NCBI GenBank assembly: GCA_003224665.1
Contig: QHZM01000241.1
Coordinates: forward strand, 1-7,707
Length of the DNA: 7,707 bases
Source of the DNA: Acidobacteriota bacterium
Lineage (GTDB): Bacteria; Acidobacteriota; Terriglobia; UBA7540
Direction: 5' to 3'
Shown here piece by piece: positions 1-5,347 of this stretch (the first letter of the stretch is position 1; each line of letters starts with the position of its first letter). Position numbers and translations under genes: made by a program. A model generated the notes under the pieces. That model was not told the DNA's origin. It made no database searches and was given only the letters and a program-made list of their open reading frames with translations.

Positions 1-1
1 C

Positions 2-910
2 GGCCAAGCTTCTGCTTTTAGGAAGGCCCTCGCCAGAGTAGTTGATCGTTTCCGCCTGTTGTTTGAGAAACTCCCACCTTCGATAAAATCCCACCCCTCG
101 ATTGCTTGGGGCGCAGGCATTGCCTTAGTCGTGGTGGTCGGATTCGGAGCGTGGAGCCTTCTTCGCTCCAGAACGACTGTGCCACCAAATCCCCGAGCAG
201 CCAGGATCGAACAGCTGGAAAACTTGGCCCGAGATGCCTACAAGACGGGCCACTACGCGCTCCCGATCGAGACAAGTTCGATCGCATACTCGAAACGAGC
301 TCTCGAGCTCAAACCTTCGAACAACTACAGCAGGGTGATGCTCGAAAACAGTATTAACGGGGGCAAGTATCAGGTCCAGCAGGCGCTCAAGCGCAAGGAT
401 TTCGCCAAGGCCCATCAAGTGGCGAATGCCATGGACCATCTTCTGCCAGGACGCAAGGATATCGCTGCGTTGAAACAGGACATCGGCATCGCTGAACGAG
501 GCGCCACCGCGTCGCGTCGCCAAAATGCAGTTGCACACCCAAAGGCGGGGGTCACCGCGTCGAGTCGCCAAAATGCAGTTCCACACCCAAAGGCGGGGGC
601 CACCGCAAGCTTCAGCGCCTATCACCTGCACGGCGACAAAGCTCCTGCCGACCACGGACCCTTCTGCTTGGGAATTTTGAGTGTCAGTGGCCACCACTTG
701 AAATTTTCGGGCCGTTCAGCATCGCGGGGCCAAAAAGTCCACAAATTCGATTTCGCCTGCTCGGCTGTACGCGAGATAAAGAAGAACCCGCGCATCGCCT
801 CACGCCAGGGCGGGTTTCACGTCCGCACGGCTTCCGCGAACTTGAACTTCGTGCCGCGAGACTCCTCCCCCAAGCATGTCTCTGCGCTTGCATCAGCCTG
901 TTCAAAGTAA
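2..910 (+). CDS. Membrane-anchored TPR-like protein with C-terminal beta-rich domain (5' end missing)
   Basis: The reading frame is open from base 2 to a TAA at 908-910, so the true start lies left of the window; the TTG at 59 is only the first possible in-window start. Counting from base 2, one hydrophobic helix lies at about residues 34-54 (IALVVVVGFGAWSLL). It is followed by a charged helical stretch (about 66-167) that resembles degenerate TPR helices, including SKRALELKPSNNYSR. Residues 168-203 are a repeated 16-residue linker. The last hundred residues look beta-rich, with HLHGD (208-212), FCLG (221-224) and later single Cys and His residues. I know of acidobacterial kinases built as kinase-membrane helix-TPR, so a missing N-terminal kinase domain is possible, but none of it is visible. 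It converges with the kinase gene at 1143. Its coding nature is supported by the TM-plus-helix architecture; function is unknown. Confidence 0.72.
   Translation, partial: GQASAFRKALARVVDRFRLLFEKLPPSIKSHPSIAWGAGIALVVVVGFGAWSLLRSRTTVPPNPRAARIEQLENLARDAYKTGHYALPIETSSIAYSKRALELKPSNNYSRVMLENSINGGKYQVQQALKRKDFAKAHQVANAMDHLLPGRKDIAALKQDIGIAERGATASRRQNAVAHPKAGVTASSRQNAVPHPKAGATASFSAYHLHGDKAPADHGPFCLGILSVSGHHLKFSGRSASRGQKVHKFDFACSAVREIKKNPRIASRQGGFHVRTASANLNFVPRDSSPKHVSALASACSK
503..610 (+). repeat. 48-bp in-frame tandem repeat (2.25 copies)
   Basis: Unit 1 is 503-550, unit 2 is 551-598, and 599-610 starts a third (ATAS again). The two full units differ at only a few bases. Each encodes 16 residues that read roughly (A/V)TAS-(R/S)RQNAV-(A/P)HPKAG. 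The repeat is a basic, Pro/Ala-rich, probably disordered linker between the helical region and the C-terminal domain. The length is a multiple of three, so copy-number change would keep the frame. Confidence 0.9.
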
Positions 911-915
911 CAGGC
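896..915 (+). other. Hairpin overlapping the stop codon of the left gene
   Basis: GCCTGTT (896-902) and AACAGGC (909-915) form a perfect 7-bp stem with the loop CAAAGT. The TAA stop codon lies at the loop/stem boundary (908-910). No T-run follows on either strand, so it is not a standard intrinsic terminator. It could stabilise the mRNA 3' end or assist termination. Confidence 0.5.
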
Positions 916-1019
916 AGGTGGAGTAACGCGATACCCGGGCGGTCAGTCTGAAGTGACGCGTCCCTCGGGCCTCGAGGTCAGCGAAGGGCGCGAAACCGGT
1001 CGCCGGGATCGGTTCCCAG

Positions 1020-1048
1020 CGGCATGTGCCCGAGAATGGCGCATGCCG
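1020..1048 (+). other. Strong 11-bp hairpin in the convergent intergenic gap
   Basis: Bases 1020-1030 pair with 1038-1048 around a 7-base loop (CGAGAAT). All eleven positions pair in a plus-strand transcript, counting one U-G at 1027/1041. In a minus-strand transcript that position becomes an A-C mismatch, so the structure favours the plus-strand RNA. No T-tract follows. The gap 911-1142 between the convergent genes holds no credible ORF; apart from this hairpin and a weaker GTTAG/CTAAC inverted repeat (1069-1084) I see nothing in it. Likely roles are 3'-end protection of the left gene's mRNA or a factor-dependent termination aid. Confidence 0.55.
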
Positions 1049-1142
1049 GCCCGGGTGGAAAGTAATGAGTTAGATTGCGCTAACCCACGTGTGACCCTGA
1101 GGAACCGGGCCGTACCGAATTCTTGCGGAGTACAGGGGCACG

Positions 1143-3086
1143 TCAGAACAACGCCGGCGGCAGTATGGGGACTACTTTGAATAACAGTGATTGCGGCGCG
1201 CCGCCGTTGACGGAAAGCTGGACGCGATATTCGCCCGGCAGAAAGCCCCCCTTGGGAGCATTGAGCGACACCGCCTTCCGCTGGTCAGGCTGAAGAGACA
1301 GGCGAGAGCTGCCCAACTTCTGATTAGGCTCCCTTCCCTCGACGTTAACGGCCAGCCAGGTGGCTTCCACGGAGAAAGATCCAGTATTCCTGCCCTCCAG
1401 GATCAAATAAATTTCTTTGGCGTTCTCTCGGATTTGATACGTTGGACGGGTCACTCCGTATGTTCCGCTGGCTTCTTCAGATACGAATGCCTCGATGCTC
1501 CCGCCACCGAAAGGAACTACCAGGGTGCGGCCGGCAAGCGCCTTGAAGCCACCTGCGGACATGGTCAAGGTGACACATAGGAAAAGCAGAGTGTAACCCC
1601 ACCGGAGAGATTTGGTCCCGCGGGGCCGCAGTAATCCGCTCAGCGTCAACGACACGAGCGCTAAGGGCAAGACGACGAACGATCCAACGAATGCGCCCTG
1701 GAGCCAGAAAGGCAGGCGGGTCCATAGACTGGCTCCATGGTAGAGGTCGGGATAGGGTCGTCCGGTCGCAACGCCAGCCACGAATGCGGCCACTGCGTAA
1801 ACCGTAAGCAGAGCAACCGCAAATCTGCCCGCAAGGCGCAGAACTTTCAGGCGGGCCAGGGCCATTCCGGCAAAGGCGACGGCCCCAGCCGTTACAATTG
1901 ACAACAGGGCAGAGGTGGATTGTCCGAGCAGGACAATCCCTTCGCGGGAACTCTCCTGCTGCCAGGCGGCGAAGGCGAGCAAGCCCAGCAGGACTAAAGA
2001 GGAAAGCCCGGCTTTCACGAGCCATCCCATTTTCCTCCACAGCCAGACGTTCAGCGCAAAATACGAGGCCACAACAATGCCCACCAGCCGACGGGTAGGC
2101 GAGCCGCGGAGATAAGTCTCGATGCCGGCGTCCAGAAGGAGGAGATCGAAGAAGATGGCAAGGGAAGAAGCCCCCAGGCGCTGCCAAAGGGACGGTTTTG
2201 GCCTTCGAGCCACCACAGTCTCTTCAACAGTTCCAGACGGCGCGACGGCTGTCCGAGAGCGCAAGGGGCGTCCGGCCTTCAAGTCCTCCAGATCGCCTGC
2301 AAACTCCCGACCGCGCTGGTAACGCTTCCCCTGCTCCTTGGCCAGGGCACGCTGGACAACGTAATCGCACTCGGGCAAGAGAGAAGGATTGAGCTGGGAG
2401 GGGGGGATAGGGTCCTGATAAATAATTTTGTAAAAAATGGAACTTGTGATTTCCCCGGGAAAAGGTCTGTCGCCGGTCAGCAGCCAGTACAGGATCACCC
2501 CGAGGGAAAAAATATCTGACCGGCCGTCAACGGTGCCCCCGGTTAACTGCTCCGGAGACATGTAAGCAGGTGTGCCCAGCACTTGCCCTGTTTGGGTAAG
2601 CTGGACCGCCTGAAGCTTGGCGACGCCAAAGTCGGTAATCTTGGCGCGACCCTCGGGGGTGACGATGATGTTGGCCGGCTTGATATCGCGGTGCACGATG
2701 TTGCGGCTGTGGGCGTAGTCCAGCGCCTCGGCCAATTGCTTCGCCAGATCGAGTGCGGTCTCGAGGGGGAGCCGCTCGCTCTGGGCCAGCTCTCCCAGAG
2801 TCTTCCCCTCCACATACTCCATGACGATGAAGGTTGTCTTTGTGGCTTTGCCTTCCCCCACGTCGTAGATCGTGACAATGCCGGGATGGGAGAGCGCCCC
2901 CGCCGCCTGGGCCTCGCGGAAGAACCTTTGCCGGAACTCCTCTTCGTCGGCGCGACTTTGACCCACCATGCTGATGGTCTTGATGGCGACCACGCGATCA
3001 ATCTTGGGGTCCCGAGCCGTATAGACCGTACCCATGCCCCCGCGGCCAAGTTCTTTGATGATTTCGTATCGTCCCAAGCGTTCCAT
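1143..3086 (-). CDS. Membrane Ser/Thr protein kinase (Hanks type) with polytopic domain and Ig-like C-terminus
   Basis: 647 residues. The PknB-type kinase domain spans about residues 7-275: glycine loop GRGGMGTV (14-21), ATP lysine VAIK (K36), helix-C Glu (E58), catalytic HRDIKPAN (D134, N139), DFG (152-154) and GTPAYMSPEQ (171-180). All key residues are present, so the enzyme should be active. A Thr-containing linker (GTVEETVV, 285-292) follows. Next come six or seven hydrophobic segments (about 305-513). A beta-rich tail of roughly 110 residues, ending in a GEYRVQLSV-like strand, looks like an extracytoplasmic Ig-like domain. Seven helices would place this tail outside, as expected for a sensor. 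The ATG at 3086 starts just before the kinase fold (MERLGRYEII); the longer open frame to 3281 overlaps the FHA gene and has no kinase-like content. No clear Shine-Dalgarno precedes it. It probably forms an operon with the FHA gene 109 bp upstream. The ligand and substrates cannot be read. Confidence 0.95.
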   Translation of the reverse strand: MERLGRYEIIKELGRGGMGTVYTARDPKIDRVVAIKTISMVGQSRADEEEFRQRFFREAQAAGALSHPGIVTIYDVGEGKATKTTFIVMEYVEGKTLGELAQSERLPLETALDLAKQLAEALDYAHSRNIVHRDIKPANIIVTPEGRAKITDFGVAKLQAVQLTQTGQVLGTPAYMSPEQLTGGTVDGRSDIFSLGVILYWLLTGDRPFPGEITSSIFYKIIYQDPIPPSQLNPSLLPECDYVVQRALAKEQGKRYQRGREFAGDLEDLKAGRPLRSRTAVAPSGTVEETVVARRPKPSLWQRLGASSLAIFFDLLLLDAGIETYLRGSPTRRLVGIVVASYFALNVWLWRKMGWLVKAGLSSLVLLGLLAFAAWQQESSREGIVLLGQSTSALLSIVTAGAVAFAGMALARLKVLRLAGRFAVALLTVYAVAAFVAGVATGRPYPDLYHGASLWTRLPFWLQGAFVGSFVVLPLALVSLTLSGLLRPRGTKSLRWGYTLLFLCVTLTMSAGGFKALAGRTLVVPFGGGSIEAFVSEEASGTYGVTRPTYQIRENAKEIYLILEGRNTGSFSVEATWLAVNVEGREPNQKLGSSRLSLQPDQRKAVSLNAPKGGFLPGEYRVQLSVNGGAPQSLLFKVVPILPPALF

Positions 3087-3195
3087 AATGAACTGCGAAC
3101 CGGGCTGTTGGTCTCCCCCTTGCAGGATAATCCCGGAGTTGCGGGCGGGCCGAAGGACTCCCCCCCAAGCCAGGTGTTCGACCCTGAGGGACCTC

Positions 3196-3699
3196 CTAGG
3201 TCTTGTCGGTAATGGTGAAGAGGAAGGTGTTGCGGCCGATGTGAAACTCCGAGAGGTTCTGAAGCTCAGACATTTCCACACGCTTTTCGTTCACAAACGT
3301 GCCGTTTCTGCTTCCCAGATCGATCAGCCTCGCTATGATTCCTTGCACCTCCAGCGCGCAATGCTTTCGGGATATTTCCGGATCATCCACGACAATGTCT
3401 GCGTCGGCGCGCCCGAGCACGACTCGCGGCTTCGAAATGTGGAACACCTTCCCTTTCAGCGGCCCGCGAATGACTGACAATGCAACATTCTTGTCGGCCG
3501 GTAATCCCAACTCCCCGCCCCTTTCGCTGACAACCGTGGCCTCCGGAATTGAGGATGGGGTTTCTCCGGCCCCGGCGCCACGCTTCGCTGCGAAAGAAGT
3601 CCCGCATTTCGTGCAGCGCACCTTGACCTCGGACCGACCCGCGAACTGCTTTTCTTCCATTCGGTACTTTGTCTGGCATTGGGGGCATTGGAGTGTCAT
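3196..3699 (-). CDS. Zinc-ribbon / FHA domain phosphopeptide-binding protein
   Basis: 167 residues. The N-terminus has CPQC (5-8) and CTKC (29-32), a four-Cys zinc ribbon of the MJ0042 kind that usually marks the true start of such proteins. A flexible linker follows and contains PEATVVSE (T55). Residues 72-164 are an FHA domain with GR (96-97), SRKH (110-113), and NGT plus N137 (NGTFVN, 132-137). These are the conserved phosphothreonine-binding positions of the family. No membrane segment is seen, so it should be cytosolic. The ATG at 3699 is preceded by AGGT at 8 bases. The gene lies directly upstream of the kinase on the same strand, the usual arrangement for an FHA adaptor that is either a substrate or a docking partner of that kinase. 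The frame is open for 185 more codons upstream, but the zinc ribbon and RBS favour this start. Confidence 0.93.
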   Translation of the reverse strand: MTLQCPQCQTKYRMEEKQFAGRSEVKVRCTKCGTSFAAKRGAGAGETPSSIPEATVVSERGGELGLPADKNVALSVIRGPLKGKVFHISKPRVVLGRADADIVVDDPEISRKHCALEVQGIIARLIDLGSRNGTFVNEKRVEMSELQNLSEFHIGRNTFLFTITDKT

Positions 3700-3707
3700 G
3701 AAGGGAT

Positions 3708-3711
3708 ACCT
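3708..3711 (-). promoter_or_regulatory. Ribosome binding site of the FHA gene
   Basis: On the minus strand, AGGT lies 8 bases before the ATG at 3699. It supports the short 167-residue product over the upstream-extended 352-residue frame. Confidence 0.5.
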
Positions 3712-3978
3712 GCTGGTCAGCGATTCCTCAGAAGAGGCGTATCCTACCACAATCCAAGTTGCTCTCGCCCCTCTATATCCGGCCCAAGCCTTCCCTAGGG
3801 ACAGGAACACAGCATTCCCTTCTGCCATCCATACGGGCTCGGTCAGTAGACTTTGGGGCTTCGGAAGGAATACTTTCGTCGGAAAACAAAAATTACCGGG
3901 CTGGACGATCGCGTTCATCAAAAGCGGCCGCGACGAGCTACCGGCCGCGATTCTGAAGACTTCAGTTGTCGGTGGACT

Positions 3979-4190
3979 TGCCATTCGAAAGATGGCCCAG
4001 TTGAAAGCGGGTTCCGCGCGGTACCGATACTCTTCGGCGGCGCGATCAAGCTGCTCGGACTGAAAGGCCTGCTGGCCGGCGCGAAAATGTCGAGCCAGCT
4101 CTGGTTCGCTTAACTGTCGGGACTCCTCGGGGATATAGCGATCCAGCCGACGAAAATAAACAGCGCTCCGAGCGAAACGGAAGAACAAAA
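3979..4190 (-). pseudogene. Decayed fragment of a secreted TPR protein (tentative)
   Basis: In the frame that runs into the FHA gene, bases 4024-4110 encode a stretch from SEPELARHFRAG to DRAAEEYR, which has the spacing of one TPR helix pair. It is followed by EPAFNWAIFRMA, like the start of the next repeat with a few residues lost. Just upstream, in a different minus frame (about 4131-4181, stop at 4110), lies a hydrophobic stretch (SLGALFIFVGWIAI) resembling a signal peptide. A signal peptide and a TPR split across frames suggest a frameshifted, truncated remnant. The alternative is that this is coding and forms the N-terminus of a 352-residue fusion with the FHA protein; the RBS at 3708-3711 argues against that. 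Recognition rests on pattern only. Confidence 0.33.
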
Positions 4191-4389
4191 TGAGGCAGCC
4201 CGAATAACTCCCTCCGAGCGTGTCACGGGAGCAGCCCGTTGCGACGACGCCCAATAAACGGGAATCGGGCCGCTCGCCTGAGATCTGGCAAAGGTGACAC
4301 GCTTAGCTCCGATCAGGCGATTAAGCGGGACTGGGCAACCAATGTGCAACTGTTCCGGGTTCTCAGGCGTGCCAGGTTATGGAGAGGAT

Positions 4390-4440
4390 TGGCAGGCGTG
4401 GGGAGACTCGAACTCCCGACCCTCGGATTAGAAAAACGAT
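4390..4440 (-). other. tRNA 3'-half-like remnant A (anticodon-loop-like TCT)
   Basis: On the minus strand there is an anticodon-loop-like TTTCTAA, in which TCT would be an Arg anticodon. It is followed by a variable-loop-like GGGTC, a perfect T arm (GGGAG, loop TTCGAGT, CTCCC), then CACGCCT-G-CCA, which fits the 3' acceptor strand, discriminator base and CCA. The anticodon stem pairs only in its outer three positions. No D arm and no matching 5' acceptor strand (AGGCGTG) lie upstream, so this is not a functional tRNA gene. Such 3' halves are typical of att sites used by tyrosine-recombinase elements. Confidence 0.72.
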
Positions 4441-4536
4441 ACCGCCCCGTTCCCCATGTTTGGCTTTCTTTAATTTCAATAACTTCAGTCGGCATTCGTG
4501 CCTCCGACTCGGGTGAAATAGTCCTATTCGGACACG

Positions 4537-4560
4537 AGTATGCACCCCAGTATGCACCCC
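4537..4560 (+). repeat. Perfect 12-bp tandem duplication, copy A
   Basis: AGTATGCACCCC occurs twice without a gap (4537-4548, 4549-4560). On the minus strand it reads as Gly-Val-His-Thr twice. A homologous pair sits at the same relative position in copy B. Confidence 0.9.
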
Positions 4561-4686
4561 ACGGCCCACCGAGTTTCCCCGTCGCTGCAGTCTATCTGGC
4601 TGTCCAGCGCTGGACCGCGGTGGGAAAGACCATGTTCGATAGTCTGACCTCGCGTCGAAAAAGAGTGTGATACGCGACCTGCCGAT

Positions 4687-4744
4687 TGGCACGCAACCCG
4701 TGTGGAGTGACGTCGAACACCCGACCCACGGTTTACGAAACCAT
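4687..4744 (-). other. tRNA 3'-half-like remnant B (anticodon-loop-like CGT)
   Basis: On the minus strand a complete 5-bp anticodon stem (ATGGT with ACCGT, one T-G pair) closes the loop TTCGTAA, whose anticodon would be CGT (Thr). GGGTC and a T arm follow (GGGTG with CACTC, one G-T pair). The T loop has 8 bases instead of 7, and the segment before the final CCA is about 7 bases too long for an acceptor strand. There is no D arm upstream. It is degenerate and not a working tRNA. Confidence 0.62.
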
Positions 4745-4832
4745 TCCCGCCCCGTTCCCCCTGTTCGGAGTCACGTATTCTAAGAGGGTTAGGGTACCTG
4801 TGGTTCGGGCTCGAGACCACAGTTTGGGCACA

Positions 4833-4856
4833 AATATGCACCTCAAAATGCACCTC
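4833..4856 (+). repeat. 12-bp tandem duplication, copy B
   Basis: AATATGCACCTC (4833-4844) and AAAATGCACCTC (4845-4856) differ at one base. They match the copy A pair in unit length, core (ATGCACC) and position. On the minus strand they read as EVHF-EVHI. Confidence 0.85.
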
Positions 4857-5034
4857 TACCCTGAATAGTGACGGTGTTGTTTGATGGCCGTGGAAAGCAG
4901 TCCCGCAGAAAATATCCGAGGTCCCATCTTTGGCGCGAAGCGAAATCACCTCGCGCAGCCACGCACCCTTCTTCAAGTAATAACCGACACCGAACCCTTG
5001 GCCATCTTACGCTCAGACTATGCCGGAGGCTCAC

Positions 5035-5063
5035 AAAAAACGTCCGACAGCGAGAGGCCGGAC
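5035..5063 (-). terminator. Intrinsic terminator, minus strand
   Basis: On the minus strand, GTCCGGC (5063-5057) pairs with GTCGGAC (5048-5042) in a 7-bp stem with one G-U pair and an 8-base loop. One base later come six T residues (5040-5035). It would end transcripts of the metallohydrolase gene, whose stop lies about 285 bases upstream, leaving a long 3' untranslated region. On the plus strand the A-tract precedes the stem, so it works in one direction only. Confidence 0.68.
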
Positions 5064-5224
5064 CGAGGTCACTAATCCTGCAGGCTTGAAGTCTGCATTT
5101 CTTGTGCACGTAAACCACATCGCTGGACTCTCAGAACTCCAGTTTCCGATAAGCGCATGCATTACTTCCGAGTGCGTCAACCGTCCGTGACCTCTGTCGC
5201 CGCATAAAGTTCAGTAAACAAATG

Positions 5225-5256
5225 GCGACTTATGAGGAGTAATCTAGAGAAGTCGC
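5225..5256. repeat. 7-bp inverted repeat in the 3' untranslated region
   Basis: GCGACTT (5225-5231) and AAGTCGC (5250-5256) are perfect inverted arms around 18 bases. The loop is long for a terminator and no T-run follows. It could be a protein-binding palindrome or chance. Confidence 0.3.
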
Positions 5257-5347
5257 AGCAGACATTTGAGAATCAGCCAGTTGAGCCATATGGGGATACT
5301 GCAAGTGTGCAATTTCGCGCAGATCGAGCAAGCCCGGATACTTCACC

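Larger units (their letters stand above)
4387..4560 (-). repeat. Scar repeat copy A
   Basis: Read on the minus strand, it contains in order a 12-bp tandem duplication (4537-4560), about 80 bp of spacer, the block GGGGAACGGGGCGG (4442-4455), a tRNA 3'-half-like sequence (4390-4440), and the flank TGCCAATC. Copy B at 4684-4856 has the same modules in the same order and orientation. In one minus frame the two translate to related peptides: GVHTGVHT versus EVHFEVHI, then GERGG and RGSGVR in both. That parallel makes common origin much more likely than chance. Confidence 0.7.
4684..4856 (-). repeat. Scar repeat copy B
   Basis: It has the same module order as copy A, offset by about 296 bp: 12-bp tandem pair (4833-4856), about 72 bp of spacer, GGGGAACGGGGCGG (4747-4760), tRNA 3'-half-like sequence (4687-4744), and TGCCAATC. 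The core block is identical to copy A while the tRNA-like and spacer parts have diverged. This fits either two related insertions at neighbouring sites or an old tandem duplication. Confidence 0.7.
4191..5347. other. Gene-free region carrying repeated integration-scar-like sequence
   Basis: About 1.15 kb with no credible protein-coding gene. Open frames here cross the tRNA-like segments in antisense (the plus-strand GRLELPT reading is the typical antisense translation of a tRNA T-arm) or have no recognisable content. It holds two diverged direct repeats (4387-4560 and 4684-4856), a spacer of about 120 bp between them (4561-4683) with no recognised content, a minus-strand terminator (5035-5063) and an inverted repeat (5225-5256). 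I see nothing in 4191-4386, 4857-5034 or 5064-5224. Confidence 0.6.

Noticed and set aside
503..610. CRISPR-like repeats
   Set aside because: The units are contiguous without spacers and lie in frame within a coding region.
125..697. Minus-strand ORF of 190 codons
   Set aside because: It is a shadow of the left-edge gene; the plus frame has a clear membrane helix and helical repeats, and the repeated peptide here is just the antisense of the 48-bp repeat.
3087..3281. Upstream extension of the kinase to 3281
   Set aside because: It overlaps the FHA gene, is rich in Ser/Arg/Pro with no domain, and the kinase fold starts right after the ATG at 3086.
3299..4063. Plus-strand ORF of 254 codons
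   Set aside because: It is antisense to the strongly supported zinc-ribbon/FHA gene and encodes nothing recognisable.
4239..4670. Plus-strand ORF of 143 codons
   Set aside because: It reads antisense through tRNA-like remnant A (GRLELPT is the usual antisense T-arm translation) and across the 12-bp tandem repeat; nothing in it resembles a protein domain.
4390..4744. Functional tRNA-Arg or tRNA-Thr genes
   Set aside because: No D arm and no 5' acceptor strand upstream; copy B also has an 8-base T loop and extra bases in the acceptor region.
4363..4976. Minus-strand ORFs over the repeat region as integrase genes
   Set aside because: No tyrosine recombinase catalytic motifs (R, HxxR, Y) are visible. 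At most the last codons of lost integrases remain.
5020..5190. Plus-strand ORF of 56 codons starting ATGCCGGAG
   Set aside because: It overlaps the minus-strand terminator stem, has no clear RBS and no recognisable content; coding is not supported.
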